From contig CM066993.1 in assembly GCA_033977485.1 (NCBI GenBank), positions 27,828,001 to 27,892,000 of the forward strand: 64,000 nt of DNA, written 5' to 3'. Positions 23,501-36,759 of this stretch are shown here, one piece after another. A model generated the notes under the pieces. That model saw only the letters and a list, made by a program, of their open reading frames with translations. It was not told the DNA's origin and searched no databases. The position numbers and the translations under genes were made by a program. Numbering within the stretch: the first letter of the stretch is position 1; the number at the start of each line of letters is the position of its first letter. Source of the DNA: Hydrangea macrophylla. Its lineage: Eukaryota > Streptophyta > Magnoliopsida > Cornales > Hydrangeaceae.

Positions 23501-25941
23501 AAAGAACCGAAATCGTTACGGAGTACAAGAACATCCATTTCGTCACGAAGAATCGAAAGGAGTCTTTACTCAAAGAATCACCGCTTTGTCACGAAGAACC
23601 GAAAGCGTTACGAAGTACAAGAACATCCATTTCATCACGAAGAACCGAAAGGAGTCTTTACTCAAAGAATCACCGCTTCGTCATGAAGAACTGAAAGCGT
23701 TACGGAGTACAAGAACATCCATTTCGTCACGAAGAACCGAAAGGAGTCTTTACTGAAAGAATCACCGCTTCGTCACGAAGAACTGAAAGCGTTATAGAGT
23801 ACAAGAACATCCATTTCGTCACGAAGAACCGAAAGCAGTCTTTACTCAAAGAATCACCGCTTCGTCACGAAGAACCGAAAGCGTTACGGAGTATAAGAAC
23901 ATCCATTTTGTCACAAAGAACAGAAAGGAGTCTTTACTGAAAGAATCACCGCGCTTCGTCACGAAGAACCGAAAACGTTACGAAGTACAAGAACATCCAT
24001 TTCGTCACGAAGAACCGAAAGGAGTCTTTACTCAAAGAATCACCGCTTCGTCACGAAGAACCGAAAGCGTTACGGAGTACAAGAACATCCATTTCGTCAC
24101 GAAGAACCGAAAGGAGTTTTCACTCAAAAATCACCGCTTCGTCACAAAGAACCGAAAGCGTTACAGAGTACAAGAACATCCATTTCGTCACGAAGAATCG
24201 AAAGGAGTCTTTACTCAAAGAATCACCGCTTTGTCACGAAGAACCGAAAGCGTTACGGAGTACAAGAACATCCATTTCGTCACGAAGAACCGAAAGGAGT
24301 TTTCACTCAAAAATCACCGCTTCGTCACAAAGAACCGAAAGCGTTACGGAGTACAAGAACATCCATTTCGTCACGAAGAACCGAAAGGAGTCTTTACTCA
24401 AAGAATCACCGCTTCGTTACGAAGAACTGAAAGCGTTGTAGAGTACAAGAACATCCATTTCGTCAAGAAGAACCGAAAGCAGTCTTTACTCAAAGAATCA
24501 CCGCTTCGTCACGAAGAACCGAAAGCGTTACGGAGTACAAGAACATCCATTTCGTCACGAAGAACCGAAAGGAGTCTTTATTCAAAGAATCACCGCTTCG
24601 TCACGAAGAACCGAAAGCGTTACGGAGTACAAGAACATCCATTTCGTCACGAAGAACCGAAATGAGTCTTTACTCAAAGAATCACCGCTTCGTCACGAAG
24701 AACCGAAAGCGTTACGTAGTATAAGAACATCCATTTTGTTACGAAGAACCGAAAGGAGTCTTTACTGAAAGAATCACCGCGCTTCGTCATGAAGAACCGA
24801 AAACGTTACGGAGTACAAGAACATCCATTTCGTCACGAAGAACCGAAAGGAGTTTTCACTCAAAAATCACCGCTTCGTCACAAAGAACCGAAAGTGTTAC
24901 GGAGTACAAGAACATCCATTTCGTCACGAAGAACCGAAAGGAGTCTTTACTCAAAGAATCACCGCTTCGTCACGAAGAACCGAAAGCGTTACGGAGTACA
25001 AGAACATCCATTTCGTCACGAAGAACCGAAATGAGTCTTTACTCAAAGAATCACCGCTTCGTCACGAAGAACCGAAAGCGTTACGTAGTATAAGAACATC
25101 CATTTTGTTACGAAGAACCGAAAGGAGTCTTTACTGAAAGAATCACCGCGCTTCGTCATGAAGAACCGAAAACGTTACGGAGTACAAGAACATCCATTTC
25201 GTCACGAAGAACCGAAAGGAGTTTTCACTCAAAAATCACCGCTTCGTCACAAAGAACCGAAAGTGTTACGGAGTACAAGAACATCCATTTCGTCACGAAG
25301 AACCGAAAGGAGTCTTTACTCAAAGAATCACCGCTTCGTCACGAAGAACCGAAAGCGTTACGGAGTACAAGAACATCCATTTCGTCACGAAGAACCAAAA
25401 GGAGTCTTTACTCAAAGAATCACAGCTTCGTCATGAAGAACTGAAAGCGTTACGGAGTACAAGAACATCCATTTCGTCACGAAGAACCGAAAGGAGTCTT
25501 TACTCAAAGAATCACCGCTTCGTCACGAAGAACTGAAAGCGTTATAGAGTACAAGAACATCCATTTCGTCACGAAGAACCGAAAGCAGTCTTTACTCAAA
25601 GAAACACCGCTTCGTCACGAAGAACCGAAAGCGTTACGGAGTACAAGAACATCCATTTCGTCACGAAGAACCGAAAGGAGTTTTTATTCAAAGAATCACC
25701 GCTTCGTCACGAAGAACCGAAAGCGTTACGGAGTACAAGAACATCCATTTCATCACGAAGAACCGAAAGGAGTCTTTATTCAAAGAATCACTGCTTCGTC
25801 ACGAAGCACCGAAAGCGTTACGGAGTACAAGAACATCCATTTCGTCATGAAGAACCGAAAGGAGTCTTTACTCAAAGAATCACCGCTTCGTCACGAAGAA
25901 CCGAAAGCATTACGGAGTACAAGAACATCCATTTCGTCACG
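19500..25941 (+). repeat. 3,221-bp higher-order repeat, two tandem copies
   Basis: Copy 1 is about 19500-22720 and copy 2 about 22721-25941, 35 dimers plus one base. Landmarks fall at exact 3,221-bp offsets: the TATAGAG A half at 20569 and 23790, and GTCAAGAAGAACCG near 21243 and 24464. The 369-bp pairs (21370 and 24591) and the unusual AAACACCGC near 22381 and 25602 fit the same offset. After 25941 the register changes to GAAATGAGTCTTTATTC, so there is no third copy. A private GAACAGAAAGCG near 22495 marks copy 1 and AGCATTACGG near 25909 marks copy 2. Confidence 0.85.
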
Positions 25942-28252
25942 AAGAACCGAAATGAGTCTTTATTCAAAGAATCACTGCTTCGTCACGAAGCACCGAAAGC
26001 GTTACGGAGTACAAGAACATCCATTTCGTCACGAAGAACCGAAAGGAGTCTTTACTCAAAGAATCACCGCTTCGTCACGAAGAACCGAAAGCGTTACGGA
26101 GTATAAGAACATCCATTTCATCACGAAGAACCGAAAGGAGTCTTTACTGAAAGAATCACCGCGCTTCATCACGAAGAACCGAAAATGTTACGGAGTACAA
26201 GAACATCCATTTCATCACGAAGAACCGAAAGGAGTCTTTACTCAAAGAATCACCGCTTCGTCACGAAGAACCGAAAGCGTTACGGAGTACAAGAACATCC
26301 ATTTCGTCACGAAGAACCGAAAGGATTTTTCACTCAAAAATCACCGCTTCGTCACAAAGAACCGAAAGCGTTACGGAGTACAAGAACATCCATTTCGTCA
26401 CGAAGAATCGAAAGGAGTCTTTACTCAAAGAATCACCGCTTTGTCACGAAGAACCGAAAGCGTTACGGAGTACAAGAACATCCATTTCATCACGAAGAAC
26501 CGAAAGGAGTCTTTACTCAAAGAATCACCGCTTCGTCACGAAGAACTGAAAGCGTTACGGAGTACAAGAACATCCATTTCGTCACGAAGAACCGAAAGGA
26601 GTTTTCACTCAAAAATCACCGCTTCGTCACAAAGAACCGAAATCGTTACGGAGTACAAGAACATCCATTTCGTCACGAAGAATCGAAAGGAGTCTTTACT
26701 CAAAGAATCACCGCTTTGTCACGAAGAACCGAAAGCGTTACGGAGTACAAGAACATCCATTTCATCACGAAGAACCGAAAGGAGTCTTTACTCAAAGAAT
26801 CACCGCTTCGTCATGAAGAACTGAAAGCGTTACGGAGTACAAGAACATCCATTTCGTCACGAAGAACCGAAAGGAGTCTTTACTGAAAGAATCACCGCTT
26901 CGTCACGAAGAACTGAAAGCGTTATAGAGTACCAGAACATCCATTTCGTCACGAACAACCGAAAGGAGTCTTTATTCAAAGAATCACCGCTTCGTCACGA
27001 AGAACAGAAAGTGTTACGGAGTACAAGAACATCCATTTCGTCAAGAAGAACCGAAAGGAGTCTTTATTCAAAGAATCACCGCTTCGTCACGAAGAACCGA
27101 AAGCGTTACGGAGTACAAGAACATCCATTTCGTCACGAAGAACCGAAAGGAGTTTTTACTCAAAGAATCACCGCTTCGTCACGAAGAACCGAAAGCGTTA
27201 CGGAGTATAAGAACATCCATTTTGTCACAAAGAACAGAAAGGAGTCTTTACTGAAAGAATCACCGCGCTTCGTCACGAAGAACCGAAAACGTTACGAAGT
27301 ACAAGAACATCCATTTCGTCACGAAGAACCGAAAGGAGTCTTTACTCAAAGAATCACCGCTTCGTCACGAAGAACCGAAAGCGTTACGGAGTACAAGAAC
27401 ATCCATTTCGTCACGAAGAACCGAAAGGAGTTTTCACTCAAAAATCACCGCTTCGTCACAAAGAACCGAAAGCGTTACAGAGTACAAGAACATCCATTTC
27501 GTCACGAAGAATCGAAAGGAGTCTTTACTCAAAGAATCACCGCTTTGTCACGAAGAACCGAAAGCGTTACGGAGTACAAGAACATCCATTTCGTCACGAA
27601 GAACCGAAAGGAGTTTTCACTCAAAAATCACCGCTTCGTCACAAAGAACCGAAAGCGTTACGGAGTACAAGAACATCCATTTCGTCACGAAGAATCGAAA
27701 GGAGTCTTTACTCAAAGAATCACCGCTTTGTCACGAAGAACCGAAAACGTTACGGAGTACAAGAACATCCATTTCATCACGAAGAACCGAAAGGAGTCTT
27801 TACTCAAAGAATCACCGCTTCGTCACGAAGAACTGAAAGCGTTACGGAGTACAAGAACATCCATTTCGTCACGAAGAACCGAAAGGAGTTTTCACTCAAA
27901 AATCACCGCTTCGTCACAAAGAACCGAAATCGTTACGGAGTACAAGAACATCCATTTCGTCACGAAGAATCGAAAGGAGTCTTTACTCAAAGAATCACCG
28001 CTTTGTCACGAAGAACCGAAAGCGTTACGGAGTACAAGAACATCCATTTCATCACGAAGAACCGAAAGGAGTCTTTACTCAAAGAATCACCGCTTCGTCA
28101 TGAAGAACTGAAAGCGTTACGGAGTACAAGAACATCCATTTCGTCACGAAGAACCGAAAGGAGTCTTTACTGAAAGAATCACCGCTTCGTCACGAAGAAC
28201 TGAAAGCGTTATAGAGTACAAGAACATCCATTTCGTCACGAAGAACCGAAAG
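25270..28252 (+). repeat. Source or partner of the 8,461-bp displaced duplication
   Basis: This interval matches 33731-36713 at a constant offset of 8,461 bp (92 dimers minus three bases). It includes GAACCAAAAG with CACAGCTTCGTCATG, the AAGCACCG units, GGATTTTTCACTC, CACGAACAACCG and one whole 1,103-bp type block at 27104-28206. Differences are sparse: CATTTCGTC near 25380 against CATTTCATC near 33841, GTCAAGAAG near 27041 against GTCACGAAG, and GAAAACGTT near 27744 against GAAAGCGTT. Which copy is the original cannot be told by eye. Confidence 0.75.
27104..28206 (+). repeat. Variant copy of the 1,103-bp higher-order repeat
   Basis: This is one 1,103-bp period immediately left of the four clean copies. 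Its first dimer has CGTTACGGAGTACAAG with GAGTTTTTACTC where the clean copies have CGTTATAGAGTACAAG with CAGTCTTTACTC. The remaining eleven dimers match in order. The same variant form occurs at about 19466-20568, 22687-23789 and 35565-36667, so it is likely the older arrangement from which the clean tandem series was amplified; that direction is inference. Confidence 0.7.
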
Positions 28253-31200
28253 CAGTCTTTACTCAAAGAATCACCGCTTCGTCACGAAGAACCGAAAGCG
28301 TTACGGAGTATAAGAACATCCATTTTGTCACAAAGAACAGAAAGGAGTCTTTACTGAAAGAATCACCGCGCTTCGTCACGAAGAACCGAAAACGTTACGA
28401 AGTACAAGAACATCCATTTCGTCACGAAGAACCGAAAGGAGTCTTTACTCAAAGAATCACCGCTTCGTCACGAAGAACCGAAAGCGTTACGGAGTACAAG
28501 AACATCCATTTCGTCACGAAGAACCGAAAGGAGTTTTCACTCAAAAATCACCGCTTCGTCACAAAGAACCGAAAGCGTTACAGAGTACAAGAACATCCAT
28601 TTCGTCACGAAGAATCGAAAGGAGTCTTTACTCAAAGAATCACCGCTTTGTCACGAAGAACCGAAAGCGTTACGGAGTACAAGAACATCCATTTCGTCAC
28701 GAAGAACCGAAAGGAGTTTTCACTCAAAAATCACCGCTTCGTCACAAAGAACCGAAAGCGTTACGGAGTACAAGAACATCCATTTCGTCATGAAGAATCG
28801 AAAGGAGTCTTTACTCAAAGAATCACCGCTTTGTCACGAAGAACCGAAAGCGTTACGGAGTACAAGAACATCCATTTCATCACGAAGAACCGAAAGGAGT
28901 CTTTACTCAAAGAATCACCGCTTCGTCGCGAAGAACTGAAAGCGTTACGGAGTACAAGAACATCCATTTCGTCACGAAGAACCGAAAGGAGTTTTCACTC
29001 AAAAATCACCGCTTCGTCACAAAGAACCGAAATCGTTACGGAGTACAAGAACATCCATTTCGTCACGAAGAATCGAAAGGAGTCTTTACTCAAAGAATCA
29101 CCGCTTTGTCACGAAGAACCGAAAGCGTTACGGAGTACAAGAACATCCATTTCATCACGAAGAACCGAAAGGAGTCTTTACTCAAAGAATCACCGCTTCG
29201 TCATGAAGAACTGAAAGCGTTACGGAGTACAAGAACATCCATTTCGTCACGAAGAACCGAAAGGAGTCTTTACTGAAAGAATCACCGCTTCGTCACGAAG
29301 AACTGAAAGCGTTATAGAGTACAAGAACATCCATTTCGTCACGAAGAACCGAAAGCAGTCTTTACTCAAAGAATCACCGCTTCGTCACGAAGAACCGAAA
29401 GCGTTACGGAGTATAAGAACATCCATTTTGTCACAAAGAACAGAAAGGAGTCTTTACTGAAAGAATCACCGCGCTTCGTCACGAAGAACCGAAAACGTTA
29501 CGAAGTACAAGAACATCCATTTCGTCACGAAGAACCGAAAGGAGTCTTTACTCAAAGAATCACCGCTTCGTCACGAAGAACCGAAAGCGTTACGGAGTAC
29601 AAGAACATCCATTTCGTCACGAAGAACCGAAAGGAGTTTTCACTCAAAAATCACCGCTTCGTCACAAAGAACCGAAAGCGTTACAGAGTACAAGAACATC
29701 CATTTCGTCACGAAGAATCGAAAGGAGTCTTTACTCAAAGAATCACCGCTTTGTCACGAAGAACCGAAAGCGTTACGGAGTACAAGAACATCCATTTCGT
29801 CACGAAGAACCGAAAGGAGTTTTCACTCAAAAATCACCGCTTCGTCACAAAGAACCGAAAGCGTTACGGAGTACAAGAACATCCATTTCGTCACGAAGAA
29901 TCGAAAGGAGTCTTTACTCAAAGAATCACCGCTTTGTCACGAAGAACCGAAAGCGTTACGGAGTACAAGAACATCCATTTCATCACGAAGAACCGAAAGG
30001 AGTCTTTACTCAAAGAATCACCGCTTCGTCACGAAGAACTGAAAGCGTTACGGAGTACAAGAACATCCATTTCGTCACGAAGAACCGAAAGGAGTTTTCA
30101 CTCAAAAATCACCGCTTCGTCACAAAGAACCGAAATCGTTACGGAGTACAAGAACATCCATTTCGTCACGAAGAATCGAAAGGAGTCTTTACTCAAAGAA
30201 TCACCGCTTTGTCACGAAGAACCGAAAGCGTTACGGAGTACAAGAACATCCATTTCATCACGAAGAACCGAAAGGAGTCTTTACTCAAAGAATCACCGCT
30301 TCGTCATGAAGAACTGAAAGCGTTACGGAGTACAAGAACATCCATTTCGTCACGAAGAACCGAAAGGAGTCTTTACTGAAAGAATCACCGCTTCGTCACG
30401 AAGAACTGAAAGCGTTATAGAGTACAAGAACATCCATTTCGTCACGAAGAACCGAAAGCAGTCTTTACTCAAAGAATCACCGCTTCGTCACGAAGAACCG
30501 AAAGCGTTACGGAGTATAAGAACATCCATTTTGTCACAAAGAACAGAAAGGAGTCTTTACTGAAAGAATCACCGCGCTTCGTCACGAAGAACCGAAAACG
30601 TTACGAAGTACAAGAACATCCATTTCGTCACGAAGAACCGAAAGGAGTCTTTACTCAAAGAATCACCGCTTCGTCACGAAGAACCGAAAGCGTTACGGAG
30701 TACAAGAACATCCATTTCGTCACGAAGAACCGAAAGGAGTTTTCACTCAAAAATCACCGCTTCGTCACAAAGAACCGAAAGCGTTACAGAGTACAAGAAC
30801 ATCCATTTCGTCACGAAGAATCGAAAGGAGTCTTTACTCAAAGAATCACCGCTTTGTCACGAAGAACCGAAAGCGTTACGGAGTACAAGAACATCCATTT
30901 CGTCACGAAGAACCGAAAGGAGTTTTCACTCAAAAATCACCGCTTCGTCACAAAGAACCGAAAGCGTTACGGAGTACAAGAACATCCATTTCGTCACGAA
31001 GAATCGAAAGGAGTCTTTACTCAAAGAATCACCGCTTTGTCACGAAGAACCGAAAGCGTTACGGAGTACAAGAACATCCATTTCATCACGAAGAACCGAA
31101 AGGAGTCTTTACTCAAAGAATCACCGCTTCGTCGCGAAGAACTGAAAGCGTTACGGAGTACAAGAACATCCATTTCGTCACGAAGAACCGAAAGGAGTTT

Positions 31201-32618
31201 TCACTCAAAAATCACCGCTTCGTCACAAAGAACCGAAATCGTTACGGAGTACAAGAACATCCATTTCGTCACGAAGAATCGAAAGGAGTCTTTACTCAAA
31301 GAATCACCGCTTTGTCACGAAGAACCGAAAGCGTTACGGAGTACAAGAACATCCATTTCATCACGAAGAACCGAAAGGAGTCTTTACTCAAAGAATCACC
31401 GCTTCGTCATGAAGAACTGAAAGCGTTACGGAGTACAAGAACATCCATTTCGTCACGAAGAACCGAAAGGAGTCTTTACTGAAAGAATCACCGCTTCGTC
31501 ACGAAGAACTGAAAGCGTTATAGAGTACAAGAACATCCATTTCGTCACGAAGAACCGAAAGCAGTCTTTACTCAAAGAATCACCGCTTCGTCACGAAGAA
31601 CCGAAAGCGTTACGGAGTATAAGAACATCCATTTTGTCACAAAGAACAGAAAGGAGTCTTTACTGAAAGAATCACCGCGCTTCGTCACGAAGAACCGAAA
31701 ACGTTACGAAGTACAAGAACATCCATTTCGTCACGAAGAACCGAAAGGAGTCTTTACTCAAAGAATCACCGCTTCGTCACGAAGAACCGAAAGCGTTACG
31801 GAGTACAAGAACATCCATTTCGTCACGAAGAACCGAAAGGAGTTTTCACTCAAAAATCACCGCTTCGTCACAAAGAACCGAAAGCGTTACAGAGTACAAG
31901 AACATCCATTTCGTCACGAAGAATCGAAAGGAGTCTTTACTCAAAGAATCACCGCTTTGTCACGAAGAACCGAAAGCGTTACGGAGTACAAGAACATCCA
32001 TTTCGTCACGAAGAACCGAAAGGAGTTTTCACTCAAAAATCACCGCTTCGTCACAAAGAACCGAAAGCGTTACGGAGTACAAGAACATCCATTTCGTCAC
32101 GAAGAATCGAAAGGAGTCTTTACTCAAAGAATCACCGCTTTGTCACGAAGAACCGAAAGCGTTACGGAGTACAAGAACATCCATTTCATCACGAAGAACC
32201 GAAAGGAGTCTTTACTCAAAGAATCACCGCTTCGTCACGAAGAACTGAAAGCGTTACGGAGTACAAGAACATCCATTTCGTCACGAAGAACCGAAAGGAG
32301 TTTTCACTCAAAAATCACCGCTTCGTCACAAAGAACCGAAATCGTTACGGAGTACAAGAACATCCATTTCGTCACGAAGAATCGAAAGGAGTCTTTACTC
32401 AAAGAATCACCGCTTTGTCACGAAGAACCGAAAGCGTTACGGAGTACAAGAACATCCATTTCATCACGAAGAACCGAAAGGAGTCTTTACTCAAAGAATC
32501 ACCGCTTCGTCATGAAGAACTGAAAGCGTTACGGAGTACAAGAACATCCATTTCGTCACGAAGAACCGAAAGGAGTCTTTACTGAAAGAATCACCGCTTC
32601 GTCACGAAGAACTGAAAG
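28207..32618 (+). repeat. 1,103-bp higher-order repeat, four tandem copies
   Basis: Copies are 28207-29309, 29310-30412, 30413-31515 and 31516-32618. Each begins with the A half CGTTATAGAGTACAAG and is 12 dimers minus one base; the next occurrence of that A half, at 32619, starts a diverging unit. Dimer order in each copy starts with TATAGAG plus CAGTC, then TATAAG with TTTGTCACAAAGAACAG plus the long B, then CGAAGTAC. Next come a short B, TACAGAG, further short B halves, GAAATCGTT, and finally CATGAAG with ACTGAAAG. Copies 1 and 3 share CGTCGCGAAG (near 28927 and 31133), whereas copies 2 and 4 have CGTCACGAAG, so the series is a duplicated pair. Confidence 0.9.
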
Positions 32619-33730
32619 CGTTATAGAGTACAAGAACATCCATTTCGTCACGAAGAACCGAAAGCAGTCTTTACTCAAAGAATCACCGCTTCGTCACGAA
32701 GAACCGAAAGCGTTACGGAGTACAAGAACATCCATTTCATCACGAAGAACCGAAAGGAGTCTTTACTCAAAGAATCACCGCTTCGTCATGAAGAACTGAA
32801 AGCGTTACGGAGTACAAGAACATCCATTTCGTCACGAAGAACCGAAAGGAGTCTTTACTGAAAGAATCACCGCTTCGTCACGAAGAACTGAAAGCGTTAT
32901 AGAGTACAAGAACATCCATTTCGTCACGAAGAACCGAAAGCAGTCTTTACTCAAAGAATCACCGCTTCGTCACGAAGAACCGAAAGCGTTACGGAGTACA
33001 AGAACATCCATTTCGTCACGAAGAACTGAAAGCAGTCTTTACTCAAAGAATCACCGCTTCGTCACGAAGAACCGAAAGCGTTACGGAGTACAAGAACATC
33101 CATTTCATCACGAATAACCGAAAGGAGTCTTTATTCAAAGAATCACTGCTTCGTCACGAAGCACCGAAAGCGTTACGGAGTACAAGAACATCCATTTCGT
33201 CATGAAGAACCGAAAGGAGTCTTTACTCAAAGAATCACCGCTTCGTCACGAAGAACCGAAAGCGTTACGGAGTACAAGAACATCCATTTCGTCACGAAGA
33301 ACCGAAATGAGTCTTTATTCAAAGAATCACTGCTTCGTCACGAAGCACCGAAAGCGTTACGGAGTACAAGAACATCCATTTCGTCACGAAGAACCGAAAG
33401 GAGTCTTTACTCAAAGAATCACCGCTTCGTCACGAAGAACCGAAAGCGTTACGGAATATAAGAACATCCATTTCATCACGAAGAACCGAAAGGAGTCTTT
33501 ACTGAAAGAATCACCGCGCTTCGTCACGAAGAACCGAAAATGTTACGGAGTACAAGAACATCCATTTCATCACGAAGAACCGAAAGGAGTCTTTACTCAA
33601 AGAATCACCGCTTCGTCACGAAGAACTGAAAGCATTACGGAGTACAAGAACATCCATTTCGTCACGAAGAACCGAAAGGAGTCTTTACTCAAAGAATCAC
33701 CGCTTCGTTACGAAGAACTGAAAGCGTTGT
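32619..33730 (+). repeat. Block shared with 37.5-38.6 kb
   Basis: From about 32810 to 33720 this segment matches 37684-38594 at an offset of 4,874 bp. It includes the CAGTC units, AAGCACCG units, GAAATGAG, the long B followed by AAAATGTTACGG, AGCATTACGG and CGTTGTAGAG. Private variants here include CACGAATAACCG near 33112 and CGGAATATAAG near 33453. The first 100 bp continue the last 1,103-bp repeat before the pattern diverges near 32.73 kb. No unique sequence was seen. Confidence 0.7.
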
Positions 33731-36713
33731 AGAGTACAAGAACATCCATTTCGTCACGAAGAACCGAAAGGAGTCTTTACTCAAAGAATCACCGCTTCGT
33801 CACGAAGAACCGAAAGCGTTACGGAGTACAAGAACATCCATTTCATCACGAAGAACCAAAAGGAGTCTTTACTCAAAGAATCACAGCTTCGTCATGAAGA
33901 ACTGAAAGCGTTACGGAGTACAAGAACATCCATTTCGTCACGAAGAACCGAAAGGAGTCTTTACTCAAAGAATCACCGCTTCGTCACGAAGAACTGAAAG
34001 CGTTATAGAGTACAAGAACATCCATTTCGTCACGAAGAACCGAAAGCAGTCTTTACTCAAAGAATCACCGCTTCGTCACGAAGAACCGAAAGCGTTACGG
34101 AGTACAAGAACATCCATTTCGTCACGAAGAACCGAAAGGAGTTTTTATTCAAAGAATCACCGCTTCGTCACGAAGAACCGAAAGCGTTACGGAGTACAAG
34201 AACATCCATTTCATCACGAAGAACCGAAAGGAGTCTTTATTCAAAGAATCACTGCTTCGTCACGAAGCACCGAAAGCGTTACGGAGTACAAGAACATCCA
34301 TTTCGTCATGAAGAACCGAAAGGAGTCTTTACTCAAAGAATCACCGCTTCGTCACGAAGAACCGAAAGCGTTACGGAGTACAAGAACATCCATTTCGTCA
34401 CGAAGAACCGAAATGAGTCTTTATTCAAAGAATCACTGCTTCGTCACGAAGCACCGAAAGCGTTACGGAGTACAAGAACATCCATTTCGTCACGAAGAAC
34501 CGAAAGGAGTCTTTACTCAAAGAATCACCGCTTCGTCACGAAGAACCGAAAGCGTTACGGAGTATAAGAACATCTATTTCATCACGAAGAACCGAAAGGA
34601 GTCTTTACTGAAAGAATCACCGCGCTTCATCACGAAGAACCGAAAATGTTACGGAGTACAAGAACATCCATTTCATCACGAAGAACCGAAAGGAGTCTTT
34701 ACTCAAAGAATCACCGCTTCGTCACGAAGAACCGAAAGCGTTACGGAGTACAAGAACATCCATTTCGTCACGAAGAACCGAAAGGATTTTTCACTCAAAA
34801 ATCACCGCTTCGTCACAAAGAACCGAAAGCGTTACGGAGTACAAGAACATCCATTTCGTCACGAAGAATCGAAAGGAGTCTTTACTCAAAGAATCACCGC
34901 TTTGTCACGAAGAACCGAAAGCGTTACGGAGTACAAGAACATCCATTTCATCACGAAGAACCGAAAGGAGTCTTTACTCAAAGAATCACCGCTTCGTCAC
35001 GAAGAACTGAAAGCGTTACGGAGTACAAGAACATCCATTTCGTCACGAAGAACCGAAAGGAGTTTTCACTCAAAAATCACCGCTTCGTCACAAAGAACCG
35101 AAATCGTTACGGAGTACAAGAACATCCATTTCGTCACGAAGAATCGAAAGGAGTCTTTACTCAAAGAATCACCGCTTTGTCACGAAGAACCGAAAGCGTT
35201 ACGGAGTACAAGAACATCCATTTCATCACGAAGAACCGAAAGGAGTCTTTACTCAAAGAATCACCGCTTCGTCATGAAGAACTGAAAGCGTTACGGAGTA
35301 CAAGAACATCCATTTCGTCACGAAGAACCGAAAGGAGTCTTTACTGAAAGAATCACCGCTTCGTCACGAAGAACTGAAAGCGTTATAGAGTACCAGAACA
35401 TCCATTTCGTCACGAACAACCGAAAGGAGTCTTTATTCAAAGAATCACCGCTTCGTCACGAAGAACAGAAAGTGTTACGGAGTACAAGAACATCCATTTC
35501 GTCACGAAGAACCGAAAGGAGTCTTTATTCAAAGAATCACCGCTTCGTCACGAAGAACCGAAAGCGTTACGGAGTACAAGAACATCCATTTCGTCACGAA
35601 GAACCGAAAGGAGTTTTTACTCAAAGAATCACCGCTTCGTCACGAAGAACCGAAAGCGTTACGGAGTATAAGAACATCCATTTTGTCACAAAGAACAGAA
35701 AGGAGTCTTTACTGAAAGAATCACCGCGCTTCGTCACGAAGAACCGAAAACGTTACGAAGTACAAGAACATCCATTTCGTCACGAAGAACCGAAAGGAGT
35801 CTTTACTCAAAGAATCACCGCTTCGTCACGAAGAACCGAAAGCGTTACGGAGTACAAGAACATCCATTTCGTCACGAAGAACCGAAAGGAGTTTTCACTC
35901 AAAAATCACCGCTTCGTCACAAAGAACCGAAAGCGTTACAGAGTACAAGAACATCCATTTCGTCACGAAGAATCGAAAGGAGTCTTTACTCAAAGAATCA
36001 CCGCTTTGTCACGAAGAACCGAAAGCGTTACGGAGTACAAGAACATCCATTTCGTCACGAAGAACCGAAAGGAGTTTTCACTCAAAAATCACCGCTTCGT
36101 CACAAAGAACCGAAAGCGTTACGGAGTACAAGAACATCCATTTCGTCACGAAGAATCGAAAGGAGTCTTTACTCAAAGAATCACCGCTTTGTCACGAAGA
36201 ACCGAAAGCGTTACGGAGTACAAGAACATCCATTTCATCACGAAGAACCGAAAGGAGTCTTTACTCAAAGAATCACCGCTTCGTCACGAAGAACTGAAAG
36301 CGTTACGGAGTACAAGAACATCCATTTCGTCACGAAGAACCGAAAGGAGTTTTCACTCAAAAATCACCGCTTCGTCACAAAGAACCGAAATCGTTACGGA
36401 GTACAAGAACATCCATTTCGTCACGAAGAATCGAAAGGAGTCTTTACTCAAAGAATCACCGCTTTGTCACGAAGAACCGAAAGCGTTACGGAGTACAAGA
36501 ACATCCATTTCATCACGAAGAACCGAAAGGAGTCTTTACTCAAAGAATCACCGCTTCGTCATGAAGAACTGAAAGCGTTACGGAGTACAAGAACATCCAT
36601 TTCGTCACGAAGAACCGAAAGGAGTCTTTACTGAAAGAATCACCGCTTCGTCACGAAGAACTGAAAGCGTTATAGAGTACAAGAACATCCATTTCGTCAC
36701 GAAGAACCGAAAG
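33731..36713 (+). repeat. Displaced second copy of 25270-28252
   Basis: Order and spacing of variants reproduce the earlier interval at an 8,461-bp offset, including the variant 1,103-bp block at 35565-36667. A private ACATCTATTTC near 34573 marks this copy. Because the two copies are separated by about 5.5 kb containing the amplified 1,103-bp series, either the series expanded between them or a larger segment was duplicated and then remodelled. Confidence 0.75.
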
Positions 36714-36759
36714 GAGTCTTTACTGAAAGAATCACCGCTTCGTCACGAAGAACTGAAAG

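Noticed and set aside
28207..32618. Four near-identical 1.1-kb copies considered as a transposon or rDNA spacer array.
   Set aside because: The internal sequence is wholly 92-bp satellite units; there are no terminal repeats, coding region or rRNA sequence.
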